This document shows positions 43,472-51,622 of a DNA stretch of 64,000 nucleotides, one piece after another. Position 1 is the stretch's first letter. Each line of letters opens with the position of its first letter. Both the position numbers and the translations under genes were made by a program. Source of the DNA: Vibrio bathopelagicus (lineage in GTDB: Bacteria > Pseudomonadota > Gammaproteobacteria > Enterobacterales > Vibrionaceae); assembly GCF_014879975.1 (NCBI RefSeq), contig NZ_CP062501.1:744001-808000 (forward strand), in the 5' to 3' direction. The notes under the pieces were generated by a model. It was not told where the DNA came from and searched no databases. It was given only the letters and a program-made list of their open reading frames with translations.

Positions 43472-44698
43472 ATGTTGAAACAGAAAGAAAAAATTGTTGT
43501 GGTTGGTGGAGGTGCTGCTGGCCTTGAATTGGTTACGCGTTTAGGTCGTGACAAACGTTATGACGTGACACTCGTTGAGCCGTCGTCACATCATTACTGG
43601 AAACCGCGCTTGCACGAAATTGCAGCAGGAACATTCGACGAAGAGCTCGACGCTGTTAGCTACTTCCAGCATGCATCTTGTAATGGCTACACATACGTTC
43701 AAGCTTCAATGAGTGGGTTAGAGCGTGCTAACAAAGTCATCCAGTTGAACCACTTTAGCGGTACGACTCAAGAGCTCGAATACGACTATCTCGTTATCGC
43801 TGTAGGTGCTATCAGCAATGACTTTAAAACAGAAGGTGTCAGTGAACACTGTTTATTCCTCGATTCAGCAGGGCAAGCACAGAAAGCTTGGCAGGAAATC
43901 AACCCTCTACTGAGATCAAGCAGTCAGCGTAAAATTTCAATTGTTGGCGCAGGTGCAACCGGTGTTGAGCTGGCGGCAGAGCTGGCAAAAGTAAGCGCCA
44001 AGCTACAGCGTTACCGTCAGGAAGGTAGCCTTGAAATTACCTTAATTGAAGCGGCAGATCGCGTGTTACCTGCTGGGCCAGAATGTATGTCGAAACGAGT
44101 TCATGAAGCTCTGGTAAAACAAGGTATTAACGTTAGAACTGGGACTCGAATTCAAAGAGCAGAAGAGGCGAAATTAGTCACTTCAGAAGAAGAGGTTATT
44201 TCAGCAGATCTGCAAGTATGGGCTGCTGGTATTAAATGTGCGGATTGGCTAAGTGAATTAGACGGTTTAGAAACGAATCGAATCAATCAATTAATCGTTG
44301 AGCAGACACTAAGAACGACCAACGATAGCGATATTTTTGTGATTGGTGATAGTGCAGAGTGTCCGCAACCGGATGGTTCTTTTGTTCCACCAAGAGCTCA
44401 AGCTGCGAATCAAGCCGCAGGTCACTTAGCTCAGCAGTTCAAGCGTTTAGCGAAAGGCAAGGCATTACAGCCCTTTGTTTTCCACGATGGAGGCATGTTG
44501 GTAGCGGTTGGGCATGACTATGCAGTCGGTGCTCTCATGAATGACAGAGTGCTTTTACGTGGCAGATTAGTACGAAACCTTTACGACACTATTTTTCGTT
44601 TACATCAGCGAGTCTTGTTTAGTTGGGGCAGGGTGACAGCATTGGTTGTTCTGAAAAGGTTGAAATGCGCGTTGAATCCATACAGTAAAAAGATTTAG
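43472..44698 (+). CDS. Type II NADH dehydrogenase-family FAD oxidoreductase
   Basis: The 408-residue protein has two Rossmann motifs, VVVGGGAAGLELV (near residue 9) for FAD and IVGAGATGVELAAEL (near 160) for NAD(P)H. The NDH-2 signature WKPRLHEIAAGTFD lies near residue 45, and IFVIGDSAECP marks the C-terminal FAD site. It would feed electrons from NADH into quinone at the membrane without proton pumping. It is not necessarily the main Ndh of the cell. I chose ATG 43472 (GGTAAGCGA site); in-frame ATGs at 43424 and 43457 exist. It is monocistronic. Confidence 0.87.
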   Translation: MLKQKEKIVVVGGGAAGLELVTRLGRDKRYDVTLVEPSSHHYWKPRLHEIAAGTFDEELDAVSYFQHASCNGYTYVQASMSGLERANKVIQLNHFSGTTQELEYDYLVIAVGAISNDFKTEGVSEHCLFLDSAGQAQKAWQEINPLLRSSSQRKISIVGAGATGVELAAELAKVSAKLQRYRQEGSLEITLIEAADRVLPAGPECMSKRVHEALVKQGINVRTGTRIQRAEEAKLVTSEEEVISADLQVWAAGIKCADWLSELDGLETNRINQLIVEQTLRTTNDSDIFVIGDSAECPQPDGSFVPPRAQAANQAAGHLAQQFKRLAKGKALQPFVFHDGGMLVAVGHDYAVGALMNDRVLLRGRLVRNLYDTIFRLHQRVLFSWGRVTALVVLKRLKCALNPYSKKI

Positions 44699-44748
44699 TC
44701 ATCGGGTATTTGTTCTAGGAATCAATACTCAAACTGATTCACCCCTAT

Positions 44749-44786
44749 AAAACGCCACGCTTAGAATTGAGTGTGGCGTTTTTTTA
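44749..44786 (+). terminator. Terminator of the NADH dehydrogenase-type gene
   Basis: AACGCCAC (44751-44758) pairs with GTGGCGTT (44773-44780), followed by seven T. Confidence 0.9.
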
Positions 44787-44910
44787 GAGATCGCTCCGGT
44801 TGTTCAATCGTGGCGAGTTTACTTTCCTATAGATACAGATTCTAAAGCTCCCCCTAAAACAACAATTTTACTTCTCGTTAATGATCAAAATTTGTTTCTC
44901 AAGAATTAAT

Positions 44911-44925
44911 TGTTATGCTATAACG
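44911..44925. promoter_or_regulatory. Probable Zur box before the zinc operon
   Basis: TGTTATGCTATAACG contains GTTAT-GCT-ATAAC, which differs from the enterobacterial Zur core GTTATANTATAAC at one position. It ends 43 bp before the GTG start of the barrel gene, in the promoter zone. The His-rich and metal-binding proteins downstream support zinc control. Confidence 0.75.
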
Positions 44926-44968
44926 TACCAATTTAATTCTTGGTGAGTCTTATAAAAGGAAAAATACA

Positions 44969-46105
44969 GTGAATAAAAAATTGGTTTCTCTAGCGATTGG
45001 TAGCATTCTTTCTGCCCCTGTTTTTGCTGATACGCTGTCAAACCCACAAATTGGTGTTGTACTTGATGGTTACTATCAGGACGGACAGCGTAATAATTCG
45101 GAACGTGATGAAGGGTTTGGCCTTGGTCATACCGAATTAAACATGTCGGCCAATATCGACGATAAGTTCTATGGCTCTTTAACGACCGTCATTGAAAGTC
45201 ATGATGATGAAACGGAGTTGTTGCTTGAAGAAGCGTTCATTGAAACCTTAACAATGCCTTACGGCTTGAGTATCCGAGGTGGTCGTTTCCTATCTGACTT
45301 TGGTTACCTGAATAACCAACACATGCATACCGACAGCTTTGTTGAGCGTCCTGCTGCTTACCGTACCTTCTTGGGTTCTCATTATTACGATGATGGTGTG
45401 CGCGCAAACATTGTTCTTCCGACTGACCTGTATGTGAAGTTTGGGGTTGAAGCGTTAAGTGGTAGCAAGATGTCTTCTGTTGATGATGGTTCTGATGTGG
45501 GTGTTTACACGACAACCATGAAGTTGGGTGATGACTTCTCGGATTCATCAAGCTGGCAGTTTGGCCTGAGTTACTTACGTAACGAAAATGGCAAAACTCG
45601 AGAATTTGAAGACCATGATCACGGGCATGACCACGACCACGATCATAGCCATGGTGCGGCGGTAACGGGCTCAAACCTATACGGTGCTGACTTTGTATGG
45701 AAGTGGGCTCCAAATGGTAACTACAAATACCAAAACTTTACGCTAGCGGCAGAGTACATGCTGTTGGATGGCATCGTGGATGACAAGTACAAAAATGATG
45801 CAGAATCCCCAGATAACTTAGCGGCGTATTATGTGTCGGGTGTTTATCGCTTTAGTCCGAGCTGGTCAGCGGGTCTGCGTTACGGTGAAGCTGAAAGCTA
45901 CGATGGTCATGCTCACGGTGATCACATGCATTTTACTGCAATGAATGACAAAGAAGCAGATGCGATGGTTGCTTGGGACTCATCTCATTTTGGTACGGTT
46001 AGGGCACAATATTCTCGTGTCGAAAACCAAAGCAAAGAGACAGATAACGTCTTTACCTTGCAATATGTGATGACCTTTGGGGCGCATGGTGCTCATGCGT
46101 TCTAG
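44969..46105 (+). CDS. His-rich outer-membrane beta-barrel, probable zinc uptake porin
   Basis: This 378-residue protein has a signal peptide ending SAPVFA (residue 20), then amphipathic strands, and ends in Phe, the usual last residue of barrels. A loop at residues 215-228 is a run of Asp-His/Gly-His pairs (HDHGHDHDHDHSH), and a second His-rich loop HAHGDHMHF lies near 313. These are typical of metal-binding extracellular loops. The start is GTG at 44969 with AAAGGA upstream. It leads a tight operon with a zinc-type binding protein and permease behind a Zur box. It lacks a TonB box or plug that I can see, so it is a porin-type rather than a TonB-dependent channel. Confidence 0.82.
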   Translation: MNKKLVSLAIGSILSAPVFADTLSNPQIGVVLDGYYQDGQRNNSERDEGFGLGHTELNMSANIDDKFYGSLTTVIESHDDETELLLEEAFIETLTMPYGLSIRGGRFLSDFGYLNNQHMHTDSFVERPAAYRTFLGSHYYDDGVRANIVLPTDLYVKFGVEALSGSKMSSVDDGSDVGVYTTTMKLGDDFSDSSSWQFGLSYLRNENGKTREFEDHDHGHDHDHDHSHGAAVTGSNLYGADFVWKWAPNGNYKYQNFTLAAEYMLLDGIVDDKYKNDAESPDNLAAYYVSGVYRFSPSWSAGLRYGEAESYDGHAHGDHMHFTAMNDKEADAMVAWDSSHFGTVRAQYSRVENQSKETDNVFTLQYVMTFGAHGAHAF

Positions 46106-47027
46106 GAAATCACTCCTAACAATGGCAACAGGTGTTGCCGTTGTATCCTCATCTATAATGGCATCTTCGCCTGCAATGGCGTTGAATATTTTCGTTTGTG
46201 AGCCTGAGTGGCAAGCGCTTATGCATAGCCATGCTCCTGAAGCTAACATCTACTCGGCGACCACAGCCATGCAGGATCCACATTACGTGCAAGCGAGACC
46301 GTCACTTATTGCCAAAATGCGCCAAGCTGATATGGCAATGTGTTCTGGCTCTGAATTAGAAGTAGGCTGGTTGCCAATGTTGCAAGTACGCAGTGGTAAT
46401 CCTGCGGTTCAAGATAGCGCGCCAACCATGTTATACGCGAGCGATATGGTTGGTATGCTTGATACCCATGACCATGTCGATCGAAGCATGGGGGATATTC
46501 ACGCTCATGGAAATCCACATGTTCAGTTTGCTGCTGAGTACATGATTTATATCTCAAGAGAAGTCACCAAACGTTTACAGCTAATAGATCCTGATAATGC
46601 ACCTGTTTATATGCGGAATGGCATGAAGTTTCGTGCTAACTGGCGTAAAAAATTGGCAGAGTGGGAAACGAGAGCTGAGCCTTTACAAGGTAAAAAGGTG
46701 GTCGGTTACCATGCCACGTATCGTTACCTTTTTGATTGGCTAGACATGGCACAAATTGCCGACTTAGAACCCAAGCCTGGTATTTCGCCGACAACAGCGC
46801 ATTTGCAGACGTTGACGAAACTTGCTCCTGCTTTATTTGATGCCATCGTATATTCATCACATCAAGATAAACGTCCTGCCAATTGGCTCAATCAACAAAC
46901 CGGTAAACCTATGGTTCAGTTACCACTTTCAGTTTCAGAAGGACAGAGCTTAGACGAGATGTACGATCAAGTGATTGATGAGCTGTTGGATACATTGGTC
47001 GATTCAGAAACACCTAAGAGCTCGTGA
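46095..47027 (+). CDS. Zinc/manganese-type ABC transporter substrate-binding protein
   Basis: The 310-residue cluster A-I binding protein has a signal peptide ending SSPAMA (near residue 28). Candidate metal ligands are His in DPHYVQARPS, His in IHAHGNPHVQ and His in YHATYRYLF. The fourth position reads YSSHQD where ZnuA-like proteins have an acidic residue. No long His-rich loop is present, but MHSHAPE lies near the start. I set the start at ATG 46095, which overlaps the barrel gene by 11 nt; ATG 46086 is possible. The permease gene follows at once, with overlapping stop and start. Confidence 0.87.
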   Translation: MRSRKSLLTMATGVAVVSSSIMASSPAMALNIFVCEPEWQALMHSHAPEANIYSATTAMQDPHYVQARPSLIAKMRQADMAMCSGSELEVGWLPMLQVRSGNPAVQDSAPTMLYASDMVGMLDTHDHVDRSMGDIHAHGNPHVQFAAEYMIYISREVTKRLQLIDPDNAPVYMRNGMKFRANWRKKLAEWETRAEPLQGKKVVGYHATYRYLFDWLDMAQIADLEPKPGISPTTAHLQTLTKLAPALFDAIVYSSHQDKRPANWLNQQTGKPMVQLPLSVSEGQSLDEMYDQVIDELLDTLVDSETPKSS

Positions 47028-47833
47028 TGTGGATGGAATATAGCTGGCTGGCACCTGCCGTATTGTGTGGATTAATTGCATTAGTCGGTAACATTGTACT
47101 GGGGGAGCAAGTGCTCAAACGGCAAATCATCTTTATTGATCTCGCTGTTGCACAAGTTGCTGCGTTGGGTGCTGCTTTGAGCCAATATTGGTTGAGTCGA
47201 TATGAGTTGTTCAGCGATTCATGGTTGGGTGAAATGGCTGGCCCGTGGACGATGTCACTTCTACTATGTGGCCTGATTGCATTGATGGAAAAGCGTTACA
47301 AACAACACCTGGAACCTATGATTGGTAGCTTATTTGTCGTTTCTGCTTCATTGGCTATCTTATTGGTGAGTCAAGATCCACACGGCGCTGATTTTATTCA
47401 GGGTGTTCTCAATGGACAGCTACTGTGGGCTACTTGGCAAGATGTTTGGCCATTAGCGCTCGTCACTGCATTAATGCTGGCATGGATTGGCGTTAAGCCT
47501 GAGTTTATGCAAGGAAGTGGCTTCTATCTAATATTCGCTATCTTAATGCCGATCACTGTCAAGCTAACCGGGATCTATTTGGAGTTCGCTCTATTGGTTA
47601 TCCCTGCCTTGTGCGCTGCCGCGTTAAAAGGGCTTCGTTTTGTTATCGCAAGTGTCAGTATTGGTACAGTTGGTATTCTGTCGGGGTTGGCCATGTCCGC
47701 TCATTATGATTTACCGAGCGGCGCAAGCATTGTCATTACGTTGTTCCTTGCAGGGGTAATATTTAATACGGTGTCATTATTCCTTCGACATCTGCGAACT
47801 AACCGAACTGAACATATATGTCGAACTGACTAG
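47027..47833 (+). CDS. Metal ABC transporter permease (ABC-3 family, ZnuB-like)
   Basis: The 268-residue inner-membrane protein has about eight spans. IDLAVAQVAALGAALSQ (near residue 38) is the conserved ABC-3 motif corresponding to DSLSHASLAG in ZnuB, and LTGIYLEFALLVIPALCAAAL (near 182) is the second family motif. It would form the membrane channel for metal delivered by the preceding binding protein. ATG 47027 uses the A of the upstream TGA; a GTG at 47024 is an alternative. No ATPase gene lies upstream or downstream within the window. Confidence 0.87.
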   Translation: MWMEYSWLAPAVLCGLIALVGNIVLGEQVLKRQIIFIDLAVAQVAALGAALSQYWLSRYELFSDSWLGEMAGPWTMSLLLCGLIALMEKRYKQHLEPMIGSLFVVSASLAILLVSQDPHGADFIQGVLNGQLLWATWQDVWPLALVTALMLAWIGVKPEFMQGSGFYLIFAILMPITVKLTGIYLEFALLVIPALCAAALKGLRFVIASVSIGTVGILSGLAMSAHYDLPSGASIVITLFLAGVIFNTVSLFLRHLRTNRTEHICRTD

Positions 47834-47842
47834 GCTATTCTT

Positions 47843-47870
47843 CTGATAACTGATAACTGATAACTGATAA
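47843..47870. repeat. Tandem heptamer repeat, four copies
   Basis: Four perfect copies of CTGATAA lie just after the permease stop codon (47831-47833), plus a further TGATAAC nearby at about 47879. Copy number may vary between strains. Confidence 0.9.
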
Positions 47871-48052
47871 CGTTGAGCTTGATAACTCAAGGTATATAGT
47901 TTGTAAGCATACCGAAGGTAGAGCGAAAGACCGTGGGCATGAAACCATTCATTTCTATAGAACAGGTGGTACTGGCATATTATATTTAGATTTAGCTATT
48001 GGAGGCTATTTAGGTATAAAATCGCGTCATCATAATTCTAAAGGATGGTGCC

Positions 48053-48376
48053 ATGTACCACGGTCATATCTATTTCCCTCTGCGATTTGCAGAGCAGGCA
48101 GAAATACTACGTCAAAAGATTCTATCTGAGCGTAAAGATGTATTAGAGACTTTCCCATTAATACAGCGCTTGGTTGGCCCGCATAAGATGCCGATGTTTG
48201 AGATTCACTTTGCGAATAAAGAGTCAGGCATTGTCGAATGGCTTGAGCAAGAGCGTGGTGATATGTCGGTGCTGATTCACCCAGTAACCGGTGGTGAAGA
48301 AACGCTGGATCATACAGTGCGTGCGATCTGGCTTGGCCGTGAGCTAGGTGTATTCGAAGACACGCTAAGTAGCTAA
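48053..48376 (+). CDS. DOPA 4,5-dioxygenase-family protein
   Basis: The 107-residue protein starts MYHGHIYFPLRFAEQAEILR. It has the family pattern HxHIYF with a His pair near the N-terminus, GPHKMPMFEIHF in the middle and LIHPVTGGEETLDHTVRAIWLG, which provides the other His residues of the non-haem iron site. The small bacterial members are of unknown substrate; the plant-associated name comes from DOPA extradiol cleavage. A strong ribosome site (AAAGGATGG) precedes ATG. It is a single gene. Confidence 0.9.
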   Translation: MYHGHIYFPLRFAEQAEILRQKILSERKDVLETFPLIQRLVGPHKMPMFEIHFANKESGIVEWLEQERGDMSVLIHPVTGGEETLDHTVRAIWLGRELGVFEDTLSS

Positions 48377-48388
48377 TTCAATTTTTCG

Positions 48389-48440
48389 CCCGACAGTGCG
48401 TACCTAATCAATGCACTGGGTTAAGGTAACTGCTGTCGGG
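48389..48440. other. Branched inverted repeat after the dioxygenase gene
   Basis: CCCGACAG (48389-48396) and CTGTCGGG (48433-48440) enclose a second pair AGTGC (48395-48399) and GCACT (48413-48417). It could fold as a long stem, but neither side has a T-run, so its role as a terminator for the convergent small gene is uncertain. Confidence 0.4.
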
Positions 48441-48487
48441 TGTGCCAAAACTCACTAACTTTTTAAACGATGTTTTTCCTTACATAC

Positions 48488-48640
48488 TTAGCTTCTCCAG
48501 CTATTTCCCAGTAACAGCGATACCGCCACCGACACACCTAATGCGATTAAGATATTGGGTAAATAAAGCCCCCAAATTGCGACACAAACCGCCACGGTTA
48601 CCACAGACCACAACAGTGTTTCTAATATCCAAGTGCCCAT
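48488..48640 (-). CDS. 50-residue two-span membrane protein
   Basis: A minus-strand frame with a strong ribosome site (AGGAGTTATGTT before ATG) encodes MGTWILETLLWSVVTVAVCV followed by AIWGLYLPNILIALGVSVAV and SLLLGNSWRS. Two spans of about 20 residues flank a LYLPN turn, so it is probably a membrane hairpin. It lies 84 bp beyond the histidine kinase gene on the same strand, and its promoter region carries the 20-bp motif also found before the 52243 gene. A role as a small modulator of the kinase or of an envelope pump is a hypothesis. It has no recognised family. Confidence 0.65.
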   Translation of the reverse strand: MGTWILETLLWSVVTVAVCVAIWGLYLPNILIALGVSVAVSLLLGNSWRS

Positions 48641-48683
48641 AACATAACTCCTAACTTGATTGTGCGACTAGCATAACCAAGCC

Positions 48684-48703
48684 AAGGTAAACATTTGGTC
48701 ACC
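48684..48703. promoter_or_regulatory. Candidate response-regulator site, copy 2
   Basis: AAGGTAA (48684-48690) and TTGGTCA (48695-48701) are repeats with an 11-bp period, followed by CC. Sixteen of 20 positions match the motif at 52292-52311. It lies 44-63 bp upstream of the 50-residue gene's start codon, a usual place for an activator of the OmpR type. Confidence 0.5.
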
Positions 48704-48724
48704 ATCAAGTATCGATATCTAAAT

Positions 48725-50020
48725 TCACTTTAGCATTACTCTTACGCTGAACTCGTTGCTGTGAATGCCATGAGTAAATCGCCACCCTTGGTTCTGACAA
48801 ACGCGATCAATGAGCTCTAGGCCAATGCCAAATGAGGTTTGCTGTTCAGAGTCGTGGGTTATGTTTTCATCCTCTAAACGGTTGGTGACCTCAAACTTAG
48901 CTAGTGACAGGGTGATACGAATCTCTCCACTTCCGCCGTGTTGGAATGCATTTCGAACTAAATTAGTCAGCACGACTTCAGTCAGTTCGCGGGGAAGGGT
49001 ATGTTCTTCTGGATCAACGTTGATTTGGATATCTACTTCTTTGTCTTTTAAAAGATAACGTTGGCTTTCGATGATGTTATTGAGCAGGGGACTTAGCTCA
49101 ATCTGTTCATAGTTGGTTTCTATCTCATTATTACGGCTCATCCAAAGCAGCGTCGTCACTAATGTTTTCATATTGGTGGCTGAACGTTGGATTCGTGCGA
49201 TAGCTCTCTGGCCACTGTTTGGAATGTTATCAGACAATCGAACCAGCATATCGCCACTCGCGGAAATGGTTGCAATCGGCGTTCTTAACTCGTGGCTTGC
49301 CGCTCTCAAGAAAAAGCTCTCACGTTCATTGGCTTGGCGTTCACCCTGTACACTCTTAACAAGCTGCGATGCTAATTGGTCGATCTCTTTATATCGAAAC
49401 TGAGCCAGCCCTTGTGTGTTATTCACATCAAGCGATTCTGACCATTTTGATAGGGTAATAATCGGTTTGGTGACTCGGTGTATCAGCAGGCGAATGATCA
49501 AGAACACTAAGAGTAAAAGCACACCAATGGCGATAAAGGCACTGTTTATCTGACTGACGGATTCAGGTGGGTTGAGCTCGAATAGCTTCAGATAAATCGC
49601 CTCATCGTACTCAGAAATGATGTACAGCGATTTGTCTGTACCGGAAATTGAATGCTTGGCGGCATAGAGGTATTGCCCAGACTCATTACTGGCTGGAGAG
49701 TCGTAATGTTCATAAATTGCGTCGTTATCAAATGTGTTCCAGTCAAAGGCTTGTTGAAATTGAGTCGGCACTTCTGAGTAGCTTAGAAAGGCTTGAAAGG
49801 TTGGGTTTTGGTAGTCGGGTAATGCTCCGGTTTCAATGTAACGCTGCTCTGCAACTTCCAGTTCATACAAGAACCCATACTTTGCTGATTCGTTCAGACC
49901 AATATGATAGCTCTGTGAAACCATCAAGCTGTATATGGCTGTTAGTAACACAACAATACCAAACAGGTAGAGGTAGATGTCGCGCTTGATGCTGACTCGA
50001 TTCATGCTTGCGTGTTTCAT
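48725..50020 (-). CDS. Sensor histidine kinase
   Basis: The 431-residue inner-membrane protein has TM1 (about 13-36), a periplasmic sensor domain of about 125 residues (37-160), and TM2 (161-181). HAMP-like and HisKA domains follow with the phosphorylated His243 (ASHELRTPIA). The HATPase has NLVRNAFQHG (N box) and GIGLELIDR (G2 region). The ATG overlaps the response regulator stop codon by 4 nt, so they are translationally coupled. The signal is unknown. Context with efflux and lipid-modifying genes suggests an envelope stress or membrane-composition cue. Confidence 0.93.
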   Translation of the reverse strand: MKHASMNRVSIKRDIYLYLFGIVVLLTAIYSLMVSQSYHIGLNESAKYGFLYELEVAEQRYIETGALPDYQNPTFQAFLSYSEVPTQFQQAFDWNTFDNDAIYEHYDSPASNESGQYLYAAKHSISGTDKSLYIISEYDEAIYLKLFELNPPESVSQINSAFIAIGVLLLLVFLIIRLLIHRVTKPIITLSKWSESLDVNNTQGLAQFRYKEIDQLASQLVKSVQGERQANERESFFLRAASHELRTPIATISASGDMLVRLSDNIPNSGQRAIARIQRSATNMKTLVTTLLWMSRNNEIETNYEQIELSPLLNNIIESQRYLLKDKEVDIQINVDPEEHTLPRELTEVVLTNLVRNAFQHGGSGEIRITLSLAKFEVTNRLEDENITHDSEQQTSFGIGLELIDRVCQNQGWRFTHGIHSNEFSVRVMLK

Positions 50021-50691
50021 GACGGCTCCTCATGTAAGACCACGCCAATGCCATGAACGGTATGGATCAGCTTGCTGTCAAAGGGAGCATCAACGATTTG
50101 GCGAAGCTTAAACAGGTGCGCTTTCATGCTGTCAGAGCTTGGCATTTCATCATCCCAAGCCTCTTCAAGCTTGGCCTTGCTCACCACGTTAGGGCTGTTT
50201 CGAACTAACATCACTAGCATTCGCCAACATACCGGAGAGAGCTTCAATAGCTTGCCGTCTCTAATAGCTTGGTGCTTATCCAAGTCCAATTTAAGATCGG
50301 CTACAGACAAAGTCGTCACCGTACCCTGAGCACGACGAACCAGCGCCATTAGTCTCATTTTGAGCTCTTCCATCGCAAAAGGCTTCACTAGGTAATCATC
50401 CGAACCTACTTCGAAACCGGCGACCTTATCTTGCAATGTGTCTCTTGCTGTTAGCATGAGAATAGGAGTGGTAACGCCTTGCTGTCGAAGTGATTGACAC
50501 ACATCGAGCCCATCCATTTTTGGCATGTTGATGTCCGTTAAGATGATGTCATAATGTCCTTTTAAGGCGAGGTTAAGCCCTGCTGCACCATTGTAGGCAA
50601 AATCGAATTCGAAACCGTCGAGTTCCATGTAGTCTGCAATGGCTTCTGCCAAGTCACTGTCGTCTTCAATCAACAGGGCGTTAATGCTCAT
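50017..50691 (-). CDS. OmpR-family response regulator
   Basis: The 224-residue protein has a receiver domain (IED, then Asp53 in LTDINMPKMD, the phosphorylation site, and a Lys near 101 in DDYLVKPF). A winged-helix DNA-binding domain follows (about 130-220), with SKAKLEEAWDDE and the recognition segment SMKAHLFKLRQIVD. The start ATG 50691 follows AAGGAC; the longer frame to 50799 would overlap the desaturase gene. It is 8 bp after that gene and coupled to the kinase. It is the probable binder of the 11-bp-period motif. Confidence 0.94.
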   Translation of the reverse strand: MSINALLIEDDSDLAEAIADYMELDGFEFDFAYNGAAGLNLALKGHYDIILTDINMPKMDGLDVCQSLRQQGVTTPILMLTARDTLQDKVAGFEVGSDDYLVKPFAMEELKMRLMALVRRAQGTVTTLSVADLKLDLDKHQAIRDGKLLKLSPVCWRMLVMLVRNSPNVVSKAKLEEAWDDEMPSSDSMKAHLFKLRQIVDAPFDSKLIHTVHGIGVVLHEEPS

Positions 50692-50699
50692 AAGTGTCC

Positions 50700-51611
50700 T
50701 TACTTTGTCTCTCGTTCTCGTTTCCAAGCCCAGATAGGCGGCTGAATCAGAAGTTGCAGTCGGTAGTTCCAATTTGGTGCGTGCCATAGCTGTTGGCACA
50801 GTTTAACGTAGCCGTGGAAATATACCTTAAATGGGTTCACAGAGTTGATTCTAGGGAACACGCCATATCTGACTTCTTCCTCTTCTTTGGCGAACGTACC
50901 GAACATACGATCCCAAATGATAAAAATCCCAGCGTAGTTCTTATCCAGGTATTGCTTGTTGGTCGCGTGGTGCACTCTGTGGTGCGAGGGCGTATTGAAC
51001 ACGGCTTCAACAGGACGAGGTAATCGCTTAACCGTTTCGGTGTGCAATAACGTTTGGTATAGCTGAACAAAGGTTTCACACATCAACACGACGAACGGGT
51101 TAAAGCCGAGAAGAATTAACGGCAAATGGAAAAAGAACGGGAAGAACCAATCCAAAGGCCCAAAGCGATAGGCGACCGATATATTGAAGTAAGGCGAGCT
51201 ATGATGAACAGAGTGCGTCCCCCACGCTAGGCCGTTGCTGTGCAGGAATCGATGCTCCCAGTAATACGCGAGATCCGCCAAGATCAAGCAGCTCAGAATC
51301 GTCCAGCCAGATATTGGCAGCTGAGTCAGGCTAAAATTCTCGTAGGCGTAAACGAACGCGCCGACATAAGCTAGACCGACCAAGAAAACGGTCACCAACA
51401 AGAAGAACAGAGTAACAAAGTTAGTCGCGCTGTCTCCTAACATGTTCCAACTTAGCTTTTTCTTAAAGGCATAGCGGATAAGCTCAAAGATAAATAGAGC
51501 GAGAGCAAGCAATACAAAATTGTCATCTACCCAAGTTTCGGTAAGGATGATGCTTGTTTCTGAGAAGGTTTGAGAGAGAAAACTCCCAATGCTATTCATA
51601 GTGAAATCCAT
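50700..51611 (-). CDS. Sterol desaturase/fatty acid hydroxylase-superfamily membrane protein
   Basis: The 303-residue protein has about four spans and the three histidine boxes of the di-iron hydroxylase superfamily: H120xxxH124 (HRFLH), H133xxH136H137 (HSVHH), and H210/H211xxH214H215 (HHRVHH). Such enzymes hydroxylate or desaturate lipids using O2. In Vibrio a lipid substrate such as a fatty acid or ornithine lipid is plausible, but not shown. The start ATG 51611 has AAAGGA; it is 11 bp after the 206-residue gene and 8 bp before the response regulator, so it sits in the same operon. Confidence 0.9.
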   Translation of the reverse strand: MDFTMNSIGSFLSQTFSETSIILTETWVDDNFVLLALALFIFELIRYAFKKKLSWNMLGDSATNFVTLFFLLVTVFLVGLAYVGAFVYAYENFSLTQLPISGWTILSCLILADLAYYWEHRFLHSNGLAWGTHSVHHSSPYFNISVAYRFGPLDWFFPFFFHLPLILLGFNPFVVLMCETFVQLYQTLLHTETVKRLPRPVEAVFNTPSHHRVHHATNKQYLDKNYAGIFIIWDRMFGTFAKEEEEVRYGVFPRINSVNPFKVYFHGYVKLCQQLWHAPNWNYRLQLLIQPPIWAWKRERETK

Positions 51612-51622
51612 AACCCAATCCT

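Noticed and set aside
45237..45713. 158-codon minus-strand frame opposite the His-rich barrel gene
   Set aside because: Antisense shadow; its His/Arg-rich composition is produced by the complement of the barrel codons.
48442..48642. 66-codon plus-strand frame after the dioxygenase gene
   Set aside because: It is the antisense shadow of the 50-residue minus-strand protein, which has the strong ribosome site.
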